Source of the DNA: Streptomyces griseoaurantiacus
GTDB lineage: Bacteria; Actinomycetota; Actinomycetes; Streptomycetales; Streptomycetaceae
Direction: 5' to 3'
Assembly: GCA_014656015.1 (NCBI GenBank)
Contig: BNBP01000060.1
Location: 1 to 43,613, forward strand
Length of the DNA: 43,613 bases
Shown: piece by piece, positions 31,744 through 39,448 of the stretch
How the letters are laid out: the number at the start of each line of letters is the position of its first letter
How positions within the stretch are numbered: the stretch's first letter is position 1
Made by a program: the position numbers and the translations under genes
Notes under the pieces: model-generated
Databases searched by the model: none
What the model saw: the letters and a program-made list of their open reading frames with translations, nothing else
Told to the model about the DNA's origin: nothing

Positions 31744-32424
31744 ATGGTCGCCGTGGTCACGCATCAGGAGGGTGCCCCGCTCTCCCCGCGCCGTCTTGCC
31801 GTGCTCGACGCCGTACGGGACGCGGGCGCCCCCGTAGGCATCGCCGAGGTCGCCGAACGGCTCGGCGTGCACCCCAACACGGTGCGCTTCCACCTCGACG
31901 CGCTGGTGACCCAGGGACGCGTGGAGCGCACGGTGGAGCAGCCCTCGGGGCCCGGCCGCCCGCGCACCGTGCACACCGTGCGGCACGGCATGGACCGGGG
32001 CGGCGCACGCCACTACCGGCTCCTCGCCCGGATGCTGGTCAGCCGGCTGGCGTCCACCGCTCCGGCCGCCGAGGCGGCGGCCGAGGCCACCGAGGCGGGC
32101 CGCGCCTGGGGCCGGCACCTGGCCGAACGGTTCCCCCCGGGGCGCCGCCCCACCGTGCGCGCGTCGGTGGCGCGGCTCACCGCCGTGCTCGACGAACTGG
32201 GCTTCGCCCCGCGAACCGAGGGCGAGACCGACGGCCCCGCCGCGATCCGGCTGCGCCACTGCCCCTTCCTCGAACTCGCCGAGGAGTACCGCGGGGTCGT
32301 CTGCCCGCTCCACCTCGGCCTGATGCAGGGCGCCCTTGCCGAACTGGGCGCCCCCGTCGAGGCCACCCGCCTGGAACCGTTCGCGGAACCGGACACCTGC
32401 GTGGCACACCTGGCCCCCACCTGA
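31744..32424 (+). CDS. HTH transcriptional regulator with C-terminal Cys/His cluster
   Basis: A 226-residue protein from ATG 31744, preceded by GGAGGGAAGG. The N-terminal winged helix reads PRRLAVLDAVRDAGAPVGIA, then VAERLGVHPNTVRFHLDALV and GRVERTVEQPSGPGRPR, like DeoR/ArsR-type and SufR-like regulators. The C-terminal half carries RHCPFLELAEEYRGVVCPLH and a later DTCVAHL. That is Cys-x13-Cys-x2-His, then 28 residues to a third Cys. Such a cluster in this group can ligate an iron-sulphur cluster (as in SufR-like proteins), so redox or iron sensing is plausible but inferred. It is followed 49 bp later by a membrane protein gene. Confidence 0.85.
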   Translation: MVAVVTHQEGAPLSPRRLAVLDAVRDAGAPVGIAEVAERLGVHPNTVRFHLDALVTQGRVERTVEQPSGPGRPRTVHTVRHGMDRGGARHYRLLARMLVSRLASTAPAAEAAAEATEAGRAWGRHLAERFPPGRRPTVRASVARLTAVLDELGFAPRTEGETDGPAAIRLRHCPFLELAEEYRGVVCPLHLGLMQGALAELGAPVEATRLEPFAEPDTCVAHLAPT

Positions 32425-32473
32425 CCCGCCCTTCCGCCCCGCACCGCCCACCGTTGACGAAGGACAGCGAACG

Positions 32474-32914
32474 ATGAACCCGACCTCCGCGGCCGTAGCA
32501 GGAGCCGTCACCTTCCTCTGGCTCGGCATGGTGCTGGCGATCTCCTTCCTGGAGGCGCCCCTGAAGTTCCGGGCGCCCGGAGTGACCGTCCCGGTCGGGC
32601 TCGGCATCGGCCGTATCGTCTTCCGCGCGCTCAACCTGGCCGAGGCCGTCCTGGCGGTCCTCGCGCTCGCGGCCGTGTCCGTGGGCGGCCCCCCGGCGGC
32701 GGTCCTCGCGCTCGGCGCCGTCGCCGCGGTGACGCTGGCCGGCCAACTGCTGTTCGTGAGGCCCCGGTTGAACCGGCGCTCCGACGCGGTGCTCGCCGGG
32801 GAGGACCCCGCCCTGCGCCGCTCCCGCGCCCACCTGTACTACGTCGCCCTGGAACTCGTGAAGGTGGCGGCGCTGCTCGCGCTGGGGTGCGCGGTCCTCG
32901 CGACGACCGCCTGA
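32474..32914 (+). CDS. Small four-helix membrane protein
   Basis: A 146-residue protein from ATG 32474, with GAAGGA about ten bases upstream. Four hydrophobic segments are visible: VAGAVTFLWLGMVLAISFL, LNLAEAVLAVLALAAVSV, AVLALGAVAAVTLAGQLLF, and VKVAALLALGCAVL. A conserved-looking patch, FLEAPLKFRAPGVTVPVGLG, follows the first helix, and RIVFRALNLAE enters the second. A cytoplasmic loop with VRPRLNRRSDAVL and RRSRAHLYYVALE precedes the last helix. No function is recognised. It is likely co-transcribed with the Cys-containing regulator. Confidence 0.8.
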   Translation: MNPTSAAVAGAVTFLWLGMVLAISFLEAPLKFRAPGVTVPVGLGIGRIVFRALNLAEAVLAVLALAAVSVGGPPAAVLALGAVAAVTLAGQLLFVRPRLNRRSDAVLAGEDPALRRSRAHLYYVALELVKVAALLALGCAVLATTA

Positions 32915-32932
32915 GCCGCCACGCGGTACCGG

Positions 32933-33565
32933 TCAGCCGCCGCGCCGGCCGCCCCCGGCGGTCCCGGTGTTCCCGGCGGTCCCGGTGTCCTTGTTGTCAC
33001 GGACGTCGTCCCGCACGTCGTAGACGAGCAGTCCGTCCTCGCGCAGCCGGGCGCCGGGCGTGGGCCGGTGGGGGGTGAGCCGGCCGTCGTGCATGAGGTG
33101 GAACACCTCCACGCCCCGGGCGAGGACCGCGAAGTCCGCGACGATCCGGCGGTGGCAGCGCCACCACACCGACTCCGCGCACATCACGGCGGTGCGGGTC
33201 CTCGCGGACTCCCGCAGCAGCTCCTCCATCGCCGCGAGGAACGCCGGGTCCCGGGTGTAGCCGGCGTAACCGCGGAAGGAGGCGTTCTCCCAGAAGGTGT
33301 CGGGGGAGTCGGGCGCCGCCCGCCGGAAGCCGCCGAGCCGCTGCTCCCACCGGTAGCCGAGCCCCCTGCCCGGCAGCCACCGCGCGAGCGCGTCCCGCCC
33401 GGCGTCCGGATTGCGGCGACTGCCGGGGGCGGTGCGGACGTCCACCACCGCGCCCACCCGGGCACCGCCCAGCAGCCCGGCCAGCTCCTCCTCACCGGCG
33501 GTGCCGTGCCCGAAGGTGAGCAGGGGCTCCCGGGTCCCCTCCGCCGCGTCCGCCCGGCCGTCCAC
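32933..33565 (-). CDS. DUF488 family protein
   Basis: A 210-residue protein from GTG 33565; the ribosome-binding site is weak. The DUF488 core has TFGHGTAGEEELAGLLGGA, VVDVRTAPGSRRNPDAG, WLPGRGLGYRWEQRLGGF and VMCAESVWWRCHRRIVADF. In this family the Cys-x(6)-Cys pair near the end (here CAESVWWRC) and His/Arg residues are conserved; the biochemical activity is not established. A Gly/Thr/Asn-rich C-tail of about 20 residues is probably disordered. It follows the small cupin gene by 10 bp and is convergent with the membrane protein gene, 18 bp away. Confidence 0.88.
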   Translation of the reverse strand: MDGRADAAEGTREPLLTFGHGTAGEEELAGLLGGARVGAVVDVRTAPGSRRNPDAGRDALARWLPGRGLGYRWEQRLGGFRRAAPDSPDTFWENASFRGYAGYTRDPAFLAAMEELLRESARTRTAVMCAESVWWRCHRRIVADFAVLARGVEVFHLMHDGRLTPHRPTPGARLREDGLLVYDVRDDVRDNKDTGTAGNTGTAGGGRRGG

Positions 33566-33575
33566 GTCCGCCGCG

Positions 33576-33908
33576 TCAGCCGAGCTTGGCCACGGTGAGC
33601 AGCACGGCGGAGTCCTCGACGGCCTCCAGCCCGTGCCGCGCCTGCGGAACGGTGAGCAGGTCCCCGTCCCGGCCGTCCCAGGACGTCTCCCCGCTGGTGA
33701 GCCGCACCCGCCCGCGCAGCACGAGCAGCGTCGCCTCGCCCGGGTTCTCGTGCTCGGACAGCGCGGTGCCGGCGGTCAGTGCGAGCAGCGTCTGCCGCAG
33801 CACGGTCTCGTGCCCGCCGTGGATGGTGGTGGCACTGCGTCCGGTGGAGGCGGCCGCGGCCTGTTCGAGGTGCTCGCGGACCAGGGCGTCGAGTGAGATC
33901 TTCTGCAT
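33576..33908 (-). CDS. Small cupin protein
   Basis: A 110-residue single-domain cupin from ATG 33908. It opens with KISLDALVREHLEQAAAAS, then TVLRQTLLALTAGTALSEHE, LLVLRGRVRLTSGETSWDG, and DLLTVPQARHGLEAVEDSAV. The metal-binding residues (His-x-Asn in SEHENPGE; His in RHGLEAVED) are only partly canonical. Similar short proteins are widespread and uncharacterised. It lies upstream of DUF488 in a probable two-gene unit and 76 bp downstream of the LLM oxidoreductase on the same strand. Confidence 0.82.
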   Translation of the reverse strand: MQKISLDALVREHLEQAAAASTGRSATTIHGGHETVLRQTLLALTAGTALSEHENPGEATLLVLRGRVRLTSGETSWDGRDGDLLTVPQARHGLEAVEDSAVLLTVAKLG

Positions 33909-33984
33909 GCCCCCAGTCTCCGCGCACCCGCCGGGCCTCCGCCAGCGGGGCCCGGCTCCGGTGCCACGCCGGGGCCTGGGCGGT

Positions 33985-34899
33985 CTACCGGCCCAGTGCC
34001 TCCAGCACCCGCCCGAGCTGCCGGGCGGGCTCCGCGCCCGCCACCCGCAGGACGACCGTGTCGGCGCCGGCCGCCGCCAGGTCCCGTACGCGGCCGGCGG
34101 CCTCCTCCGGGCGGCCGGAGACGGTGAAGACCTCCTCCGCCGGGCGGCCGAGCCAGGCGGCCTGGCCCTCCGCGAGCGGGCGGAGCGCCTCGGCGGCACG
34201 GTCGGGGTCCTCGTCCACGCAGGCGAAGGCGAGCACCGTCATCGTGTGCGCCGGACCGGCACCGCCCCCGGCCACCGCCTCCCGGGCGGCCCGCACCTCG
34301 GCGGGGCCGTGCCCCTCCGCGATCACCGTGCCGTCGGCGACCCGCCCCGACAGCTCCAGCGAGCGCGGCCGCACCACCCCCGCGACGACCGGCGGCACCT
34401 CGGCCGGCGGATGCACCAGCCGGATGCCGTCCAGCCGCACCTCCCGGCCCTCCACCTCGACCCGCTCCCCGCGCAGCAGCGCCCGCACGGAGCCGATCGT
34501 CTCCTCGAGCAGCGCGAGCGGGGAGCGCGGGGCGAGGCCGACCGCGGTCATCCACTCCCGCACGCCGTGCCCGATCCCGGCCACCAGCCGGCCCGGGAAC
34601 ACCCGTGCCAGCGTGGCCAGTTCCATCGCGAGCAGCGCCGGGCTGCGCAGCGGCGCCGGGGTGATCCCGATGCCGACCCGCAGCCGCTCGGTCGCCCCCA
34701 GCGCGACGGCCGCCGCGGACACGCCCCCGTTCCAGCCGAGGTCCTCCACGACCCACAGGTCGTCCGCGCCGAGCGCCTCCACCTCGCGGGCGAAGGCGGG
34801 CAGCCCTTCGGGCGCCCAGTCCCGGTCGTACATCACGCCGATCCGGACGCCGTCCCGGGCAGCCGTCGGAGTCGTCGCAGTGGTCGAAGTCCTCGTCAT
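33985..34899 (-). CDS. LLM-class (luciferase-like) flavin/F420 oxidoreductase
   Basis: A 304-residue protein from ATG 34899. It has a TIM-barrel-type pattern: RIGVMYDRDWAPEGLPAFAR, LWVVEDLGWNGGVSAAAVAL, LRVGIGITPAPLRSPALLAM and GRLVAGIGHGVREWM. LVHPPAEVPPVVAGVVRPR and the later TMTVLAFACVDEDPDRAAEA are typical of luciferase-like monooxygenases, many of which use F420 in actinobacteria. The substrate is unknown. The start lies 19 bp from a strong inverted repeat, in the divergent region shared with the PHP protein gene. The ribosome-binding site is not obvious. Confidence 0.88.
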   Translation of the reverse strand: MTRTSTTATTPTAARDGVRIGVMYDRDWAPEGLPAFAREVEALGADDLWVVEDLGWNGGVSAAAVALGATERLRVGIGITPAPLRSPALLAMELATLARVFPGRLVAGIGHGVREWMTAVGLAPRSPLALLEETIGSVRALLRGERVEVEGREVRLDGIRLVHPPAEVPPVVAGVVRPRSLELSGRVADGTVIAEGHGPAEVRAAREAVAGGGAGPAHTMTVLAFACVDEDPDRAAEALRPLAEGQAAWLGRPAEEVFTVSGRPEEAAGRVRDLAAAGADTVVLRVAGAEPARQLGRVLEALGR

Positions 34900-34917
34900 G
34901 GACCGCAATCTATGCGT

Positions 34918-34947
34918 CGCCCGCACCGGTGATCAACGGTGCGGGCG
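34918..34947. promoter_or_regulatory. Perfect inverted repeat between LLM and PHP genes
   Basis: CGCCCGCACCG and CGGTGCGGGCG form perfect 11-bp arms around the 8-base centre GTGATCAA. It is in a divergent intergenic region, where a terminator is not expected, so an operator is more likely. It starts 19 bp upstream of the LLM start and ends 133 bp before the PHP start. Confidence 0.55.
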
Positions 34948-35080
34948 GGTCGGCACACCGTCGGCGACCGTTTTCGTCCGCGCCATCGTTCCCACGCCGG
35001 GCATTCACCGCGACGGATCACTCTCGGCACGACATCCCGGCAGGTCACGGGCACACCACCGATCAGCGGGAGCTGACGAC

Positions 35081-36829
35081 ATGGGCAACGGACACCACCA
35101 CCCCCACCCTCACAGCCACGGACACGGACACGGACACACCCACGGGCACGGGCACGGTCACCAGGCGGCCGCCCCCGAGGCGGTCCCGGCGGCCTTCGAC
35201 CTGACCGTCCCCGACGGGGAACTGTCGCCCGAGCAGCTCTCCCGGCGCTCCCTGGTACGCCGTGCCGGTCTGCTCGGCGCCGGGCTGGCCGCCGGCGGGG
35301 CGCTCGGCGGCGTCGGCGCGGGTCAGGCCGCCGCGCAGACCCGGGCGGCCTCGGGCCACGCCCGCCGGGAGTCCCGCGCCGGCCGCTACCTGTGGCTGGC
35401 CGGCGACCACCACATCCACACCCAGTACAGCTCCGACGCCAAGTACCGCGTCGTCGACCAGGTCCGCCAGGCCAACGCGCACGGGCTGGACTGGATGGTC
35501 GTCACCGACCACGCCAGTGAGCAGCACGCGAAGATCGGCGTCGAGAAGGTCAACCCCGACATCGTCGCCGCCCGCGACGCGATCGAGGACACGCTCGTCT
35601 TCCAGGGCCTGGAGTGGAACATCCCGGCCGCCGAGCACGGCACCGTCTTCGTGCACCCCGGCCGCAACGAGGTGTCCGTCCTCAAGCAGTTCGAGGTCTC
35701 CTACGACGGCGGCCTGAACAAGGCCACCGGGAGCACCCCCGCCAACGAGGCCCTGGCCATCGCGGGCATCGACTTCCTCGCCGCGCAGGTGCGCCGCCGC
35801 ACGGTCAGGGACGCCCTGTTCCTCGCCAACCACCCGGCCCGCAAGGGCATCGACTCCCCGCACGAGATCCGCGGCTGGCGCGACGCCCAGCCGCACATCG
35901 CGGTCGGCATGGAGGGCGCCCCCGGCCACCAGGCCGGCGGCCTGCCCGCCCCGTACGGCCCCGGCTCCGCGCGCGGCATCTACGACAACAGCCCCGGCGC
36001 CGACTCCTTCGCCGGATACCCGCCGGAGAGCTACCGCACCTGGGGCGGCTTCGACTGGATGACCGCCACCGTGGGCGGCCTGTGGGACAGCCTCCTCGCC
36101 GAGGGCAAGCCCTGGTGGATCACCGCCAACTCCGACTCCCACAACGTCTACGCCGACACCGCCGTACGCGGCCCGCACGACGACTTCGCGGCGGACGGCC
36201 GCCACGCCGACCCCGTCCACGGCGGCGGCCCCAACCTCACCGACACCGACTTCTGGCCCGGCCAGTACTCCCGCACGCACGTCGGCGCCGCCTCCTTCTC
36301 CTACCAGGCCGTGATGGACGGCATCCGGGCCGGCCGTGTCTGGGTCGACCACGGCGCCCTCATCAGTGGCCTCGACGCCCGGCTGCGCGGCGGCGGCCGG
36401 GAGACCACGCTCGGCGGCACCCTGCACGTGCGCAAGGGCGGCAAGGTCGACCTGGTCGTCGAGATCAGCCTGGCAGGCGGCCCCAACTGGGCGCAGTTCG
36501 TGCCGAAGCTGGCCCGCGTGGACGTCGTCCTGGGCGAGGTCACCGGCGCCGTCTCCGACCGGGACGTGTTCGCCACGCCCGACACGAGGGTCGTGAAGTC
36601 CTTCGAGGTGAACAAGTCCACCGGGCACGTCCACCTGACGTACTCCCTCGGCCGCGTCGACCGCCCGGTGTACGTCCGGCTGCGCGGCACGGACGGCAAC
36701 CGCTCGGCCGTCGGCGTACGGGGCGCGGCCGTCGACCCGGCGGGCCCGGCGATGGACGTCCTCGGCGACGCCGACCCGTGGAAGGACCTGTGGTTCTACT
36801 CCAACCCGATGTGGGTCCTGCCCGCATGA
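35081..36829 (+). CDS. Tat-exported PHP-domain metal-dependent phosphoesterase with His-rich N-terminus
   Basis: A 582-residue protein from ATG 35081. Residues 5-27 contain 13 histidines, mostly alternating with Gly. A twin-arginine motif follows at residues 54-61 (SRRSLVRR) before the Gly/Ala-rich hydrophobic core. From about residue 100 the PHP domain starts: LAGDHHIHTQYSSDAKYRVV, then DWMVVTDHASEQHAK, VFQGLEWNIPAAEHG and ITANSDSHNVYADT. These Asp/His residues bind the catalytic metals for phosphoester hydrolysis. A C-terminal beta-rich region (about 440-582) is unassigned. It is probably exported folded and metal-loaded. Its stop overlaps the next start as ATGA. The substrate is unknown. 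Confidence 0.85.
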   Translation: MGNGHHHPHPHSHGHGHGHTHGHGHGHQAAAPEAVPAAFDLTVPDGELSPEQLSRRSLVRRAGLLGAGLAAGGALGGVGAGQAAAQTRAASGHARRESRAGRYLWLAGDHHIHTQYSSDAKYRVVDQVRQANAHGLDWMVVTDHASEQHAKIGVEKVNPDIVAARDAIEDTLVFQGLEWNIPAAEHGTVFVHPGRNEVSVLKQFEVSYDGGLNKATGSTPANEALAIAGIDFLAAQVRRRTVRDALFLANHPARKGIDSPHEIRGWRDAQPHIAVGMEGAPGHQAGGLPAPYGPGSARGIYDNSPGADSFAGYPPESYRTWGGFDWMTATVGGLWDSLLAEGKPWWITANSDSHNVYADTAVRGPHDDFAADGRHADPVHGGGPNLTDTDFWPGQYSRTHVGAASFSYQAVMDGIRAGRVWVDHGALISGLDARLRGGGRETTLGGTLHVRKGGKVDLVVEISLAGGPNWAQFVPKLARVDVVLGEVTGAVSDRDVFATPDTRVVKSFEVNKSTGHVHLTYSLGRVDRPVYVRLRGTDGNRSAVGVRGAAVDPAGPAMDVLGDADPWKDLWFYSNPMWVLPA

Positions 36830-37443
36830 CCCCCGCACCGGCCCCCGGCGTCCGCACCGTCATCGGCGTGGACGCCGGCTCCGGCCCCCTGCGCGAGGCC
36901 GACCACCTGATCCACGACCTGGTGACCGGCCTCGCCCTCCCCCCGGCCGTGATCGCCTGCACCCACCCCGTCCGCACCGGCCCGCGCCCCCACCTCGCCG
37001 TCTCCCTCGCCCTGCCGGACGGGGACACGGCGCGGGCGGTGTGGCGGCGCCTGACCGCCCACCTCGCGGCCACCGCCCCGGAGGCAGGGGCGGCCCTCGG
37101 GACCCTGCGGCACGGACCGCACGAGCCGGCCCGGGCGGCGGCCCGGGCGGCGGGGGAGCACGCCGAACGCACGTCCGGCCGGGCCGTGGTCTACCCCGGC
37201 GCGGACCGGCTCACCGGCACGCTCACCCTGGAACGGCTGCTCGCGGACACGGCCGTGGACGACGTCACCGTCCTCGGCACCCCCGGACCCCCCGCCCCCA
37301 CCACGCGGATCGACACCCGCGGCCACGTCCGCCCCACCTGGCGGGGCGGCCGCCTCACCCTCGCCCTGAGCCCGGCCCCCGGCGGCCTGCTCGCCCCCTT
37401 CGAGGTCCCGAACCCGACGCCGTGCTGCGCGGACCACGGATGA
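36826..37443 (+). CDS. Hypothetical protein translationally coupled to the PHP phosphoesterase
   Basis: A 205-residue protein from ATG 36826, overlapping the PHP stop by four bases. It starts PGVRTVIGVDAGSGPLREAD, has a CTHPVRTGPRPHLAVSLALP strand-rich section, a helix VWRRLTAHLAATAPEAGAAL, and ends FEVPNPTPCCADHG with a vicinal Cys pair. No domain is recognised and no export signal is seen. The coupling implies stoichiometric production with the exported phosphoesterase, possibly a partner or metal-handling role (inference). It is convergent with the amidohydrolase gene, 30 bp away. Confidence 0.75.
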   Translation: MTPAPAPGVRTVIGVDAGSGPLREADHLIHDLVTGLALPPAVIACTHPVRTGPRPHLAVSLALPDGDTARAVWRRLTAHLAATAPEAGAALGTLRHGPHEPARAAARAAGEHAERTSGRAVVYPGADRLTGTLTLERLLADTAVDDVTVLGTPGPPAPTTRIDTRGHVRPTWRGGRLTLALSPAPGGLLAPFEVPNPTPCCADHG

Positions 37444-37473
37444 GGCGGGGGCACCGGGTCCGCCGGGAGGCGT

Positions 37474-38745
37474 TCAGCGCTTGTCGACGGTGAGCCCGCC
37501 GTCCAGGAACACCATGCGGAGGGCGCGGAGGGCGCCGATGTCCGCGGTGGGGTCGGCGTCCAGGAGGAGCAGGTCGGCGCGCTTGCCGGGGGCCACCGCG
37601 CCGAGGTCCGGGCGGACGCACGCTCGTGCCGCCCCGCTCGTGCCCGCGGCCAGCACCTGCGCGGGGGACAGCCCGGCCGCCACCATGAGCTCGGCCTCCT
37701 CCAGGGTGTTGGCCCCGAACAGGCCCCGGCCGCTGAAGGTGTCGCTGCCCAGCGCGAGGCGCACACCGGCCTCGGCCACCTTCCTGAGGTTGGCGCGGGC
37801 GTCCGGGTGGGCGTCGTCGACCCAGAGCGTGGGCGTGTAGGTGACGTCGTGCGCGCGCATCAGCTCGAGCAGCGAGTCGTCGGTGAGGGGCTCGACGGTG
37901 ACCCCGTGCTCCAGACCGTCCGCCCCGGCCTCGACCGCCTCGCGTGCCGCCGCCTGCTGGGCGGTGTGGACGGTGACCCTCAGACCCCGCTCGTGCGCGG
38001 CCTCGATGCCCGCCCGCAGGACGTCGAGGGGAAGCCGCTCCAGCTCGACGGCGTCCGGGAAGGCGGGATTCCGCCAGAGGTACGCCGGCCCGCCGGAGTG
38101 CGCGCACGCGCCTTCCGACAGGAGCTTGATCGCGTCCACCCTGCGGTCGGCGAGACGGTGCACCACGTCGCGGATGTGTCGCACGCCGTCGACCTCCGCC
38201 GCCCAGCGGGCGCGCGCCCAGGGGTTGCCCTTGAAGACGGTGGCGGCGGGATGCCCCTCGCGCCCGGTGATGCCGGCCCCGGTCGCCAGCAGCCGTGGGC
38301 CCCGCAGGGTGCCGGCGGCGATCCTGTCCCGCGTGTCCAGGATGCCGTCCGTCGGGTCGCCCACCGACTTGACGGTCGTGACCCCGTGGTCGAGGAACAG
38401 CCCGAGCCGTCCGGGCCTGTCCCGTTCCTCGAAAACCCGCATCGAGTCCGCGTCGGTGACCGCGTGCACGTCGTAGAAGTGGACGTGCGTGTCGATCAGA
38501 CCGGGCACGACCCACCCCCCGGCCGCGTCCACCTCCGTCCCGCCCCGCAGTGGTTCGGCCGAGACGGCGGTGATCTCCGTACCGTCGACGCCGATGTCGT
38601 ACAGACCGTCGAGCGCCCGGTGACCGTCGAAGACGTGCGCACGACGGATCACGAGGTCGTGGGTCGCGGGGTCGTGGGTCACGGGGGTGTGGGTCGCGCG
38701 GTCGCGCGGGCCGGGGTTCACGGTCGCTTCGGACTGCTGGGGCAT
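37474..38745 (-). CDS. Amidohydrolase (imidazolonepropionase/prolidase-like)
   Basis: A 423-residue metal-dependent amidohydrolase from ATG 38745, preceded by CAGGAGCGG. The barrel motifs are complete: GLIDTHVHFYDVHA (His-x-His), AIKLLSEGACAH (bridging Lys), VTVHTAQQAA (His), GLEHGVTV (His) and VRLALGSDTFSGRG (Asp). The first 25 residues are Thr/His-rich with repeats of HDPATHD type. The closest groups cleave cyclic amides or dipeptides; the exact substrate is open. A 23-bp dyad at 38784-38806 lies 39-61 bp upstream. A matching dyad lies upstream of the Rrf2 gene further upstream on the same strand, so Rrf2 control is likely. Confidence 0.92.
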   Translation of the reverse strand: MPQQSEATVNPGPRDRATHTPVTHDPATHDLVIRRAHVFDGHRALDGLYDIGVDGTEITAVSAEPLRGGTEVDAAGGWVVPGLIDTHVHFYDVHAVTDADSMRVFEERDRPGRLGLFLDHGVTTVKSVGDPTDGILDTRDRIAAGTLRGPRLLATGAGITGREGHPAATVFKGNPWARARWAAEVDGVRHIRDVVHRLADRRVDAIKLLSEGACAHSGGPAYLWRNPAFPDAVELERLPLDVLRAGIEAAHERGLRVTVHTAQQAAAREAVEAGADGLEHGVTVEPLTDDSLLELMRAHDVTYTPTLWVDDAHPDARANLRKVAEAGVRLALGSDTFSGRGLFGANTLEEAELMVAAGLSPAQVLAAGTSGAARACVRPDLGAVAPGKRADLLLLDADPTADIGALRALRMVFLDGGLTVDKR

Positions 38746-38783
38746 CGCTGCCGCTCCTGGTGTGCTTGTGCTGGGAGAGTGAT

Positions 38784-38806
38784 ACTGCAACCATCTGGGT
38801 GGCAGT
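38784..38806. promoter_or_regulatory. Rrf2-type operator upstream of the amidohydrolase
   Basis: ACTGCAAC, seven bases, GTGGCAGT. It has the same arm sequence and the same 7-bp spacing as the dyad at 39364-39386, with one mismatch against ACTGNAAC-N7-GTTNCAGT. It lies in the 144-bp gap between the Rrf2 stop and the amidohydrolase start. Confidence 0.75.
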
Positions 38807-38889
38807 TCGGGCGTATGCCGGCACGCGGTGAACCGACGCGTCACCGCGTGCCGAGTGGGTCGGTGAGTGGTGAGTCGGTGGGCCGGGGG

Positions 38890-39333
38890 TCAGCGAGCCT
38901 TCGACGCGCTGTCGGCGTCCAGTACCTGCCGCAGCAGCCCGGCGATCGTCGTCCCGCGGAGCTGTTCCTCCAGCGCCCGCTCGGCACTTCGGAACTCGGC
39001 GTCGAGCAGATCGCCGATGTTGCGCCCGATCGCGCACGTCCCGTTGGGCGGATGGGCGTGCCGTGAGAAGACCTGCCCGTCCTCGACGGCGGCGTAGGCG
39101 TCGTACAGCGTGATGTCCCGCGGGGCCCGGGCGAGGGACCAGCCGCCGCCGCGCCCCTCGGTGGACCACACCAGGCGGGCGTCCCGCAGCCGGCCGAGCA
39201 CGCGCCGCACGAGGACGGGATTGCTGTCGAGGCTCTCCGCGATCTCCGCGGAGGTCAGCGAACCCCCACGCCGGTTCGCGAGCATCGCGAGCGCGTGCAC
39301 GGCGACCGCACTCCTGCCGCTCAGCCCTGCCAT
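38890..39333 (-). CDS. Rrf2-family transcriptional regulator
   Basis: A 147-residue Rrf2 protein from ATG 39333. The winged helix shows VAVHALAMLANRRGGSLTSA, ESLDSNPVLVRRVLGRLRDA and WSTEGRGGGWSLARAPRDIT. The central part has YAAVEDGQVFSRH and NGTCAIGRNIGDLL. Only one Cys is present, where Fe-S Rrf2 regulators (IscR, NsrR, RsrR) need three, so an iron-sulphur cluster is unlikely. This looks like the YwnA/CymR-type subgroup. It has a good promoter with an overlapping dyad (39364-39386) and the same dyad in front of the amidohydrolase, which is 144 bp downstream. It is probably a repressor of itself and of that enzyme. Confidence 0.93.
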   Translation of the reverse strand: MAGLSGRSAVAVHALAMLANRRGGSLTSAEIAESLDSNPVLVRRVLGRLRDARLVWSTEGRGGGWSLARAPRDITLYDAYAAVEDGQVFSRHAHPPNGTCAIGRNIGDLLDAEFRSAERALEEQLRGTTIAGLLRQVLDADSASKAR

Positions 39334-39363
39334 GCCCCACCCACTCCCGCCGTCACCCCGATA

Positions 39364-39386
39364 ACTGGAACCAACCTAGTTGCAGT
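39364..39386. promoter_or_regulatory. Rrf2 autoregulatory operator (23-bp dyad)
   Basis: ACTGGAAC-CAACCTA-GTTGCAGT: arms of the form ACTGNAAC and GTTNCAGT in perfect symmetry around seven bases. It covers the -10 hexamer of the rrf2 promoter, an arrangement typical of repression. The same element recurs at 38784-38806. Confidence 0.8.
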
Positions 39387-39401
39387 ATCCCTGGCGGTCA
39401 A
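39373..39401 (-). promoter_or_regulatory. Sigma-70/HrdB-type promoter of the Rrf2 gene
   Basis: On the minus strand, TTGACC (39401-39396), a 17-bp spacer and TAGGTT (39378-39373) form a near-ideal vegetative promoter, about 40 bp before the Rrf2 ATG. The -10 and part of the spacer lie inside the 23-bp dyad. Confidence 0.75.
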
Positions 39402-39448
39402 CCGAGCCGTGGCGGCACTCGGGCGGAGCGCGGACCACGTGGGCGGTG

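Noticed and set aside
31162..32634. 490-residue frame joining the cupin to a long N-terminal region
   Set aside because: The upstream part is antisense to the HTH regulator and membrane protein. The cupin has its own ATG at 31587.
35108..35170. Short CAC-GGA/CAC-GGG hexanucleotide repeat, possible CRISPR-like or microsatellite
   Set aside because: The repeat is simply the coding sequence of the His-Gly-rich N-terminus of the PHP protein. There are no spacers.
35063..36838. 591-residue minus-strand open frame opposite the PHP gene
   Set aside because: It is a mirror of the coding strand with Val/Gly/Ala/Asp-rich composition. The PHP motifs on the plus strand are decisive.
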